Of a stretch of 5,086 bases of DNA, positions 1 through 5,086 are shown in pieces (within the stretch, counting starts at the first letter, position 1; each line of letters opens with the position of its first letter). Source of the DNA: Saprospiraceae bacterium. GTDB taxonomy: Bacteria; Bacteroidota; Bacteroidia; Chitinophagales; Saprospiraceae. A program made the position numbers and the translations under genes. The stretch is taken from assembly GCA_013002475.1 (NCBI GenBank), contig JABDJM010000342.1, positions 1 to 5,086 on the forward strand, read 5' to 3'. Below the pieces are notes generated by a model. It was not told the origin of the DNA, did no database searches, and saw nothing but the letters and a program-made list of their open reading frames with translations.

Positions 1-506
1 ACCGGATCATCATCCCTGATGGCTGATTTGAGGAGGCCTTTAGCATCTTTTGGATCTATACAGGAGATCACCTTCAGTCCCGGGACATTCGCCATCCAGG
101 ATTCGAAAGTTTGAGAGTGCTGTTGACCTAATTGACCGGCTGCTCCGGAAGGTCCCCGAAAAACTATTGGACAGTTAAACTCTCCGGCACTTTGCGAAAG
201 GGTCTTTGCAGCATTATTAACTATTTGATCAAAAGCCAATACGGCAAAGTTCCAGGTCATAAACTCAATGATCGGCCGTAAACCATTCATTGCGGCACCA
301 ACGCCGATTCCAGCAAAGCCAAGTTCTGCAATGGGAGTATCAATGACCCTTTTTGGGCCGAACTCGTCAAGCATTCCTTTTGAAACCTTATATGCACCAT
401 TGTACTCTGCAACCTCCTCTCCCATCAGGAAAACGGTCTCATCTCTTCTCATCTCTTCTGACATTGCTTCCAGGAGAGAATCCCTTAATTTTATTACTCT
501 TGACAT
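1..506 (-). CDS. pdhB: Pyruvate dehydrogenase E1 component, beta subunit (5' part, runs off left edge)
   Basis: Beta subunit of the thiamine-diphosphate-dependent E1 of the cytoplasmic pyruvate dehydrogenase complex, which decarboxylates pyruvate and passes the acetyl group to lipoyl-E2. I translated 168 codons. They match the E1-beta pyrimidine-binding domain closely: [16 protein letters not shown] (29-44), [18 protein letters not shown] (55-72), where Glu61 is the expected contact to the ThDP aminopyrimidine, [19 protein letters not shown] (83-101), [17 protein letters not shown] (116-132) and [21 protein letters not shown] (from 142). The family is about 325 residues long, so roughly half is present and the transketolase C-terminal domain lies outside. 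The start is fixed by an in-frame TAA four codons upstream. There is no Shine-Dalgarno sequence. It lies 46 bp behind mpl on the same strand, with no E1-alpha gene on its 5' side. The PDH-specific wording argues against branched-chain 2-oxoacid dehydrogenase. Confidence 0.95.
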   Translation of the reverse strand, partial: MSRVIKLRDSLLEAMSEEMRRDETVFLMGEEVAEYNGAYKVSKGMLDEFGPKRVIDTPIAELGFAGIGVGAAMNGLRPIIEFMTWNFAVLAFDQIVNNAAKTLSQSAGEFNCPIVFRGPSGAAGQLGQQHSQTFESWMANVPGLKVISCIDPKDAKGLLKSAIRDDDP

Positions 507-524
507 GCCAATAATTTAGGTTTG

Positions 525-532
525 CAAAAATA
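525..532 (-). promoter_or_regulatory. Possible Bacteroidota -7 element for pdhB
   Basis: TATTTTTG on the minus strand fits TAnnTTTG and lies 18 bp before the pdhB ATG, in the 46-bp gap after mpl. No TTTG is found 17-23 bp upstream of it. The nearest good one is about 29 bp away, inside the end of mpl. pdhB may therefore have its own weak start site or simply be read through from mpl. A short A/T-rich 8-mer like this can occur by chance. Confidence 0.3.
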
Positions 533-552
533 CGTCGAAAATGGAGGATATT

Positions 553-1911
553 TCAGGCTTTCAAAGACAAATCCTCTGCAAAGGCCCTGTAATCCAGGCC
601 TCCAAATGTACCTGAACTCATAAGCAAAACAACAGAATCCTCATCTAGTTGATGTCTTAGCCAGGAGATCAAAGGTTCCTGTTCTTGGAAAACATCGACT
701 TCCCCTCCAAAATATTCTGAGACCTCTGCAGTGTCCAAAGAGGGAAGCTTTTTCATTTCCAATGTATGTTTTTGGAAGAATACGGCAGCCCCATCCGCAG
801 GAGAAAGAGTGTCCCTATACAGTGGAAGGAATTTTTTGTTCAGACTTGAAAAGGTGTGTAACTCCAGCGCAGCCACAATCTTTTTATCGGGATATTGTTT
901 TCTAACCGCTTCCAGCGTGGCTTTAACCTTACTGGGAGCATGGGCAAAATCCTGATAGATGGTTAGCTTCTCTGATTGGTTCAGAAGCTGAAGACGCTTT
1001 GCAGCACCCTGGAAATCAGCCATCGCTTCAAGGAACTGCTCCTGCTCGATTCCCTGCTCAGCACATAGTAAACTGGCCGCCTTAAGATTCTGCAGGTTAT
1101 GATCGCCAAAGACTCCGACTTTGAATGAATTTCCCTTGTCTGATCTTACAATCATTTGATCACCTTCGGCATGTCCCTCAAAACCAAAATATGGACTCAT
1201 TGCCTTGGAAGGGTTCTTGGCGGCGATCTCTTGGAGGTGTTTGTCATCTCCGAAATAATAGATCCTTCCTTCAGGAGCTAGCTCATTGACAAACAATTGA
1301 AATTGCTCGAGGTAGTTTTCGAAAGTGGGGAACACGTTGATATGATCCCAGGCGATGCCAGTAATAATGGCAGTATTGGGATGATAATGCAAGAACTTGG
1401 GTCTTCTGTCAATTGGAGAACTCAGGTATTCATCCCCTTCCAGGACCATAAGAGGTGCATCACTTAGGCGGACCATGGTTTTAAAACCGGGCAATTGAGC
1501 TCCGACTAAATAGTCTGCATTGAGGTTCAGTTTTTTCAAAGCATGTAAAACCATGGAGGTGGTACTGGTTTTGCCATGGCTACCTGCTATGACCCATCGA
1601 GACTTATCCTTTGCTTCCTGATAAATGTATTCCGGATAGGAGTAAATGGGTAGCCCAATTCTTTGTGCTTCAAGCAGTTCAGGGTTGTCCTTTCGAGCAT
1701 GCATGCCCAGAATAATAGCATCCAGGTCTGGGCTTATTCTTGCAGGGTCCCAACCCATTTTTGTGGGCAAAAGGCCTATACTTTCCAACCTTGACCTTGC
1801 CGGATCATAAATTTCATCATCTGAGCCGGATACGGTATGATGATTGTAATGTAGTGCCATAGCAAGATTATGCATTGCTGAACCGCCAATGGCTATGAAA
1901 TGGATGCGCAT
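553..1911 (-). CDS. mpl: UDP-N-acetylmuramate:L-alanyl-gamma-D-glutamyl-meso-diaminopimelate ligase (Mpl)
   Basis: Cytoplasmic Mur-family ligase that joins the recycled murein tripeptide L-Ala-gamma-D-Glu-meso-DAP to UDP-MurNAc with ATP, short-cutting peptidoglycan synthesis. It has 452 residues; E. coli Mpl has about 457. Domains in order: N-terminal UDP-binding fold with IHFIAIGGSAMHNLA (3-17); ATPase domain with P-loop GSHGKTST (110-117), EGDEY (158-162) and WDH (188-190); GDHNLQN (269-275); C-terminal ligase domain with QGAAKRLQ (301-308), DFAHAPSKVKATL (321-333), ELHTFSSLNKKFL (350-362) and SSGTFGGLD (432-440). EGDEY followed by DRRPKFLHYHP and the DFAHAPSK form separate Mpl from MurC, although automated annotation often calls Bacteroidota copies MurC or 'peptidoglycan synthetase'. 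An in-frame TAG four codons upstream fixes the start. No Shine-Dalgarno sequence. It is divergent from the lipoprotein-ytxJ-mnmD unit and probably leads an mpl-pdhB transcript. Confidence 0.93.
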   Translation of the reverse strand: MRIHFIAIGGSAMHNLAMALHYNHHTVSGSDDEIYDPARSRLESIGLLPTKMGWDPARISPDLDAIILGMHARKDNPELLEAQRIGLPIYSYPEYIYQEAKDKSRWVIAGSHGKTSTTSMVLHALKKLNLNADYLVGAQLPGFKTMVRLSDAPLMVLEGDEYLSSPIDRRPKFLHYHPNTAIITGIAWDHINVFPTFENYLEQFQLFVNELAPEGRIYYFGDDKHLQEIAAKNPSKAMSPYFGFEGHAEGDQMIVRSDKGNSFKVGVFGDHNLQNLKAASLLCAEQGIEQEQFLEAMADFQGAAKRLQLLNQSEKLTIYQDFAHAPSKVKATLEAVRKQYPDKKIVAALELHTFSSLNKKFLPLYRDTLSPADGAAVFFQKHTLEMKKLPSLDTAEVSEYFGGEVDVFQEQEPLISWLRHQLDEDSVVLLMSSGTFGGLDYRAFAEDLSLKA

Positions 1912-1916
1912 GCGAC

Positions 1917-1937
1917 AAAGCTAATGTATTAGGCTTT
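1917..1937. repeat. Imperfect inverted repeat directly upstream of mpl
   Basis: AAAGCTAAT (1917-1925), a 2-base centre (GT), then ATTAG-g-CTTT (1928-1937). This is a 9-bp inverted repeat with one bulged G at 1933. On the plus strand it runs into seven Ts (1935-1941), so it superficially resembles a terminator, but the 2-base centre is too tight for a good hairpin and no plus-strand gene ends here. It ends 5 bp before the mpl start codon and overlaps the 8-mer TAGCTTTG (minus strand, 1923-1916). An operator or a start-site structure for mpl is possible. This is inference from symmetry only. Confidence 0.4.
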
Positions 1938-1995
1938 TTTTCGATGTACTATCCAACAATTAAGTGGAATTGGGCGTTTTGATTATCTAATCCTG

Positions 1996-2020
1996 TTGAG
2001 CCGGTTATTTTTTACCTTTG
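1996..2020 (+). promoter_or_regulatory. Candidate Bacteroidota promoter for the lipoprotein-ytxJ-mnmD unit
   Basis: TACCTTTG (2013-2020) fits the -7 consensus TAnnTTTG and lies 29 bp before the lipoprotein ATG, giving a short leader if used. The only TTG upstream (1996-1998) is just 14 bp away, shorter than the usual spacing near 19-20, so the -33 element is poor. This is the best candidate for the rightward unit within the 138-bp divergent region. Confidence 0.4.
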
Positions 2021-2049
2021 TGTCCGGAGACATATTAAAAAATGCTTCA

Positions 2050-2202
2050 ATGAGTGTTAAACGTATAAAACAAATCTGTGCAGTGGCTGTGTTACTTGTC
2101 GCCCTGGCATCTTTTTCAAGCTGCAACAGAGGATATGGCTGCCCTAACAACTTTTCAATAGAAAAAGGGGTTAGTACGGCAGTTGATTTATATATCCGTT
2201 AA
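2050..2202 (+). CDS. Small putative lipoprotein, 50 residues, function unknown
   Basis: I do not recognise a named family. The 50-residue product has a textbook lipoprotein signal: a basic n-region with KRIK (4-7), a hydrophobic core (about 8-20, rich in V, L and A) and a lipobox-like FSSC ending at Cys25. Lipidation at Cys25 would leave a mature peptide of only 26 residues. It starts CNRGYGCPNNF, with a second cysteine at 31, followed by a short polar tail. Residues after Cys25 are not acidic, so a Bacteroidota surface-export signal is not evident and a periplasm-facing location is more likely. I chose ATG 2050 because the longer in-frame reading from TTG 1996 would put an unlikely segment before the signal and run through the -7 element. 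ytxJ follows after 2 bp. Small lipoproteins with a similar GxGCP segment may be widespread in Bacteroidota; I could not check this. Confidence 0.75.
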   Translation: MSVKRIKQICAVAVLLVALASFSSCNRGYGCPNNFSIEKGVSTAVDLYIR

Positions 2203-2204
2203 TC

Positions 2205-2558
2205 ATGCATCCCATTACCTGGCGTGATCTTCAGCGCGAAGATCAACTTTCTGAGATTGTTGAGTTTAGTTATCAGCAGACTTGTTTGATTTTCAAACAC
2301 AGTACCCGCTGTTCCCTTAGTTCAATAGCCAAAATGAGGCTTGAGGATAGTTGGGCATTCTCAGAAGATAATCTTCGGCCCTATATCCTGGACTTGATCC
2401 AGTACCGTGCTATTTCCGATCGCATAGAACAGGACTTTGGAGTGAAACATGAATCTCCACAGATTCTTGTCATTGAAAAAGGAGAAGTTACTTTGGATGC
2501 CTCACATCTGGATATCACCGTCGAGGAAATAAGTTCAGTCTTGGTGCCAACCGAATGA
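2205..2558 (+). CDS. ytxJ: Bacillithiol-system redox-active protein YtxJ (monothiol bacilliredoxin-like)
   Basis: Small cytoplasmic thioredoxin-fold protein thought to remove bacillithiol from mixed disulfides on proteins. It has 117 residues, close to the usual 105-120 for the family (also called BrxC, DUF2847). Visible signature: W6 near the N-terminus, IFKHSTRCSLSS (29-40) with Cys36 as the expected single nucleophile and no second active-site cysteine (TRCxxS), LDLIQYRAISDRIEQDFGV (62-80), and HESPQILVIEKGE (82-94) with Pro85 as the thioredoxin-type cis-proline before a beta strand, then ASH (99-101). The start lies 2 bp after the lipoprotein stop without a Shine-Dalgarno sequence, and its TGA overlaps the mnmD ATG, so it is the middle gene of a tight operon. 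Presence of YtxJ implies, but does not prove, that the host makes bacillithiol (bshA/B/C elsewhere). Confidence 0.92.
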   Translation: MHPITWRDLQREDQLSEIVEFSYQQTCLIFKHSTRCSLSSIAKMRLEDSWAFSEDNLRPYILDLIQYRAISDRIEQDFGVKHESPQILVIEKGEVTLDASHLDITVEEISSVLVPTE

Positions 2559-3220
2559 ATTCAATCTTCGAAACCAAGGATGGTTCCCATTCAATAGAAT
2601 CAGAAAAATTTGGTGTTCCCTACCATTCCCGGCATGGAGCGATTACGGAAAGCATGCATGTTTTTATTGCCAATGGATTTCAGGAAGCCATAGCAGATAA
2701 AACCGAGTTAAGAATCCTTGAAATTGGTTTTGGATCTGGATTAAACACCCTGTTGACAGCCCTTGAAGCTGAGAAACTCCCTGTGCGTGTTTCCTACATT
2801 GCTCTTGAAGCATTTCCCTGTTCCGATCAATTGCTTTCAGAATTGAACTATCCTGATCAAATAGAGAACCCGATTGCCGCTGAATATTTTAGCCGGATCC
2901 ACCAGTTTTCCTGGGATGAACCTGCCCCACTTTCGGATCATTTCCTATTGAAGAAGAAACATATTGATTTTCTAGCTTTTGAGCCAAAGGACAAATTTGA
3001 TCTGATCTATCTGGATGCCTTTGCCCCAACAGCTCAACCAGAACTTTGGACAAAAGAAACCTTGGGAACGTATTTCGAATGGATGAACCCTGGCGGAATA
3101 CTTACCACCTATTGTGCGAAGGGGCAAGTCCGAAGAGATTTTCAATCCCATGGAGGACAAGTAGAGCGACTACCGGGGCCACCTGGGAAAAGAGAAATGC
3201 TCCGAATCAAGAGGCCTTAA
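2555..3220 (+). CDS. mnmD: tRNA 5-methylaminomethyl-2-thiouridine(34) methyltransferase MnmD (stand-alone)
   Basis: SAM-dependent methyltransferase that converts nm5(s2)U34 to mnm5(s2)U34 in the wobble position of tRNAs such as Lys, Glu and Gln. It has 221 residues, equal to the N-terminal methyltransferase half of E. coli MnmC (DUF752); the FAD-dependent oxidase half is absent. Visible: YHSRHGAITESMHVFI (23-38), substrate-side family motif; SAM motif I EIGFGSGLN (56-64); YIALEAFP (81-88), the acidic ribose-contacting strand; YLDAFAPTAQPELWT (152-166), the catalytic-site DAFAP segment; ILTTYCAKGQVRRDF (182-196); and the terminal LPGPPGKREMLR (206-217). The ATG overlaps the ytxJ TGA as ATGA, indicating translational coupling. 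Without the oxidase, the substrate should be nm5U made directly by the MnmE/MnmG ammonium route, not cmnm5U; that is family knowledge. No hairpin terminator follows, only eight Ts after the stop. Confidence 0.95.
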   Translation: MNSIFETKDGSHSIESEKFGVPYHSRHGAITESMHVFIANGFQEAIADKTELRILEIGFGSGLNTLLTALEAEKLPVRVSYIALEAFPCSDQLLSELNYPDQIENPIAAEYFSRIHQFSWDEPAPLSDHFLLKKKHIDFLAFEPKDKFDLIYLDAFAPTAQPELWTKETLGTYFEWMNPGGILTTYCAKGQVRRDFQSHGGQVERLPGPPGKREMLRIKRP

Positions 3221-3247
3221 TTTTTTTTCCACAGTTCTCATAATCAG

Positions 3248-3278
3248 TTTGCTTTAGAGCAAAGCGCTTCTATATTTG
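3248..3278 (+). promoter_or_regulatory. Bacteroidota-type promoter of the TonB-dependent receptor
   Basis: TTTG (3248-3251), 19 bp, TATATTTG (3271-3278). Both elements match the Bacteroidota sigma-ABfr-type -33/-7 consensus (TTTG and TAnnTTTG) at the expected spacing. Transcription would begin a few bases downstream, leaving a leader of about 25 bases before ATG 3311. A perfect 6-bp inverted repeat, TTTGCT (3248-3253) and AGCAAA (3258-3263), coincides with the -33 element and spacer and could be a regulator site. It is short enough to be chance. Confidence 0.65.
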
Positions 3279-3310
3279 TAGCTTATTTAGAATTAATCTA
3301 ATTCAAGATA

Positions 3311-5086
3311 ATGCGCATTTTCCCCTTTGCTCTGCTGATTTACTTCAGTCAATTTCCTGCATCATTCTGTCAATCAATAAGTAGCCTTGAACATAGTGAT
3401 GTTTTAATAACAGACACTATTCCGGAAATTGACATTCCCGAGATAAGTATTATCGCTAGCAAGGGCAGAATCATGAAGGATCTGCCAGGTTCAGCATCGT
3501 ATCTAAGTTCAAAGGACCTAAAGCGGATCTCTCCTATCTCTGGCAATGAAGTTCTTAGAAAGATCTCAGGGGTGCATGTGGTTGATGAGGAAGGCCTAGG
3601 GTTGAGGGCCAACATTGGAATCCGCGGCTTAGACCCTGACCGATCATCTAGAGTGTTAGTATTGGAAGACGGAATTCCAGTTGCATTGAACCCTTTTGGA
3701 GAACCCCAGATGTACTACACGCCAAAGATTGATAGAATGGAAGGAGTTGAAGTGCTCAAGGGCTCCGGGCAAATACTTTTTGGCCCTCAAACCGTGGGCG
3801 GCGTGATCAATTACTTGACTGCCGATCCCCCAAAGCAAGAAATGGGAAGCCTTCAATTAACGGGAGGTCAGGGTGGTTTCTTTAGTGGATTGATAGGATA
3901 TGGAAACACACAGGGTAACGTCGGCTATCAGGTTAACTATTTAAGGAAGCAGGCAGATCAAATTGGTCCTACCTGGCTTAAGCTTAATGATCTATCTGGA
4001 AAGATCAGGATCCAACTAAACGGTAATTCCAAGTTGAGATTAAAACTTGGGTATTATGATGAGCTCAGCAACTCCACTTATGTTGGATTGACCCAAGCTT
4101 TGTTTAACTCTGGCGATTATGATAATAAGACCATCGCCGAGAATGATCAACTTTCTGTAAGCAGGATATCAGCCAGCGCAACCCATGAAAGACATTGGAA
4201 TTATAAACTCAAACTAACGACAACTGCCTTCGCCTACAGAACAACCAGAAATTGGCAGCGGCAGGATTTTTCCTACTCTGAGCCAAGCTCCTATGATTAT
4301 TCTGTAGGGGAACCCTTGCATGGATTGATCTTCTTTGAGGATTCAAACGGGCACAGGAACCGCCAGTTTGAAGTAGCAGGGATTGAACCCAGACTCCATT
4401 GGAGACTGGGTCCTAAAATGGAACATTCAATCCAGACGGGCGCCCGATTCCTTACCGAGCGTGCATTTGAACAGAGGGTAAATGGGACCAAGGGAGTTGC
4501 TGAAAGTGGACTTTTGAAGAATGATGAAAATCGAAGTGGTCAGGCTCTTAGTGCATTTATTCAGGGACAAGCCACACTTGGAAAAATTATTTTTACTGGT
4601 GGCCTGAGAGCGGAATCCTATCATTTCAAGCGGGATATCCACCGCCTGGGATATGTAGATACCAACATCATTGCAAAACAAAGTGTGAATCAATTGATCC
4701 CTGGCATTGGCTTGAATTATAACATCAATTCCGGGGTAAGCATTTTTGCTGGTTTGCACAGAGGCTTTGCTCCTCCAAGAGTAAAAGACGCCATCGCAAA
4801 TTCTGGGGAGGTGTACCAGTTGGAACCTGAACTTAGCTGGAATCTTGAGGCTGGTATCAGATCTTCCCTTGGTAAATTCCTGAATTCTGAGTTAACCATT
4901 TTCAGGATGGATTTTTCGAACCAGATTATTCCGATATCCGAATCTAGTGGCGGTTCGGGAAGTGGTTTGATCAATGGAGGGAGTTCCTTGCACCAGGGAA
5001 TCGAGATTGATATTGATGTAGATCTCCAAAAGGTTGTGGATGGATTAAGGCTAAGTGGTCAGGTTACACTTATTGATGCCTCATAT
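3311..5086 (+). CDS. FecA-type TonB-dependent outer-membrane receptor (3' end beyond window)
   Basis: Outer-membrane beta-barrel that imports a ligand, probably a ferric chelate, using TonB energy. I read 592 codons with no stop to the last base; such receptors usually have 700-800 residues, so the final barrel strands are missing. A signal peptide (1 to about 20, core FPFALLIYF) precedes a short tail with PEIDIPEISII (38-48), a possible TonB box. The plug (about 55-170) holds LRKISGV (82-88), IGIRGLDPDRSSRVLVLEDG (102-121), VEVLKGSGQILFGPQTVGG (146-164) and VINYLT (165-170). The barrel contains YYDELSNSTYVGLTQALF (248-265) and HRGFAPPRVKDAI (483-495), both typical of FecA-like receptors, and a Gly/Ser-rich loop (545-559). 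There is neither an N-terminal signalling domain nor a CarboxypepD_reg domain, so it is not an ECF-regulated FecA or a SusC. The ligand cannot be read from sequence. It has its own promoter, 90 bp after mnmD. Confidence 0.92.
   Translation, partial: MRIFPFALLIYFSQFPASFCQSISSLEHSDVLITDTIPEIDIPEISIIASKGRIMKDLPGSASYLSSKDLKRISPISGNEVLRKISGVHVVDEEGLGLRANIGIRGLDPDRSSRVLVLEDGIPVALNPFGEPQMYYTPKIDRMEGVEVLKGSGQILFGPQTVGGVINYLTADPPKQEMGSLQLTGGQGGFFSGLIGYGNTQGNVGYQVNYLRKQADQIGPTWLKLNDLSGKIRIQLNGNSKLRLKLGYYDELSNSTYVGLTQALFNSGDYDNKTIAENDQLSVSRISASATHERHWNYKLKLTTTAFAYRTTRNWQRQDFSYSEPSSYDYSVGEPLHGLIFFEDSNGHRNRQFEVAGIEPRLHWRLGPKMEHSIQTGARFLTERAFEQRVNGTKGVAESGLLKNDENRSGQALSAFIQGQATLGKIIFTGGLRAESYHFKRDIHRLGYVDTNIIAKQSVNQLIPGIGLNYNINSGVSIFAGLHRGFAPPRVKDAIANSGEVYQLEPELSWNLEAGIRSSLGKFLNSELTIFRMDFSNQIIPISESSGGSGSGLINGGSSLHQGIEIDIDVDLQKVVDGLRLSGQVTLIDASY

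Noticed and set aside
437..456. 10-bp direct tandem repeat TCTCATCTCT x2 inside pdhB
   Set aside because: It encodes the charged stretch EEMRRDE in an intact, well-conserved gene; most likely codon coincidence and not a phase-variable tract.
268..519. Plus-strand reading frame of 83 codons
   Set aside because: It is antisense to pdhB, whose protein matches a known family closely over the same bases.
731..955. Plus-strand reading frame of 74 codons inside mpl
   Set aside because: Shadow of mpl on the opposite strand with no promoter, family resemblance or signal.
1916..1923. TAGCTTTG on the minus strand as the mpl -7 element
   Set aside because: It is only 4 bp from the ATG and has no TTTG at the right distance; it also falls inside the inverted repeat, which could explain the match.
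1996..2049. TTG 1996 as an earlier start for the small lipoprotein
   Set aside because: It would place 18 extra residues before a complete lipoprotein signal and would translate through the -7-like element; ATG 2050 gives a standard n-region.
3211..3230. Terminator after mnmD (AGGCCT then eight Ts)
   Set aside because: AGGCCT is a loop-less palindrome and no longer stem can be paired just before the T run, so an intrinsic terminator is not supported.
2972..3243. Two short frames overlapping mnmD, one on each strand
   Set aside because: Both coincide with the conserved C-terminal half of MnmD read out of frame.
3311..3372. Lipoprotein reading of the receptor N-terminus (Cys20)
   Set aside because: The residue before Cys20 is Phe, which does not fit a lipobox; an ordinary signal peptidase I site nearby fits an outer-membrane barrel better.
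3370..4974. Several minus-strand reading frames of 64-110 codons
   Set aside because: All lie opposite the continuous TonB-receptor frame, overlap each other, and show no recognisable domain.

Overview
The window looks like chromosomal housekeeping DNA of a member of the Bacteroidota, probably Cytophagia-like. The support is: promoter elements of the Bacteroidota type (TTTG around -33, TAnnTTTG around -7), starts without a Shine-Dalgarno sequence, a YtxJ-type bacilliredoxin (a bacillithiol partner found in Firmicutes and Bacteroidota), a stand-alone MnmD instead of the fused MnmC, and a FecA-like TonB receptor of the Bacteroidota sequence type. Base composition looks even and moderate throughout, with no sign of transferred DNA, insertion sequences, phage, tRNA/rRNA or CRISPR.

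Left part, minus strand (1-1911): mpl (murein tripeptide ligase, complete) is followed after 46 bp by the start of pdhB (pyruvate dehydrogenase E1 beta). pdhB runs off the left edge.

Divergent intergenic region (1912-2049): it carries an imperfect 9-bp inverted repeat directly in front of mpl, further small inverted repeats, and a -7-like element facing right.

Middle part, plus strand (2050-3220): a compact three-gene unit. It comprises an unrecognised 50-residue lipoprotein, ytxJ (2 bp later) and mnmD (start and stop overlapping as ATGA). The spacing implies co-transcription and, for ytxJ-mnmD, translational coupling. It places a thiol-redox protein beside the last step of tRNA wobble-uridine (mnm5s2U34) modification.

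Right part, plus strand (3221-5086): a well-formed promoter (TTTG, 19 bp, TATATTTG) precedes a FecA-type TonB-dependent receptor. That gene stays open to the last base, with 592 codons visible. No gene-free stretch exceeds 300 bases.

I see no clearly new large system. The parts most worth a second look are the tiny lipoprotein, the ytxJ-mnmD coupling, and the inverted repeats at the mpl and receptor promoters.
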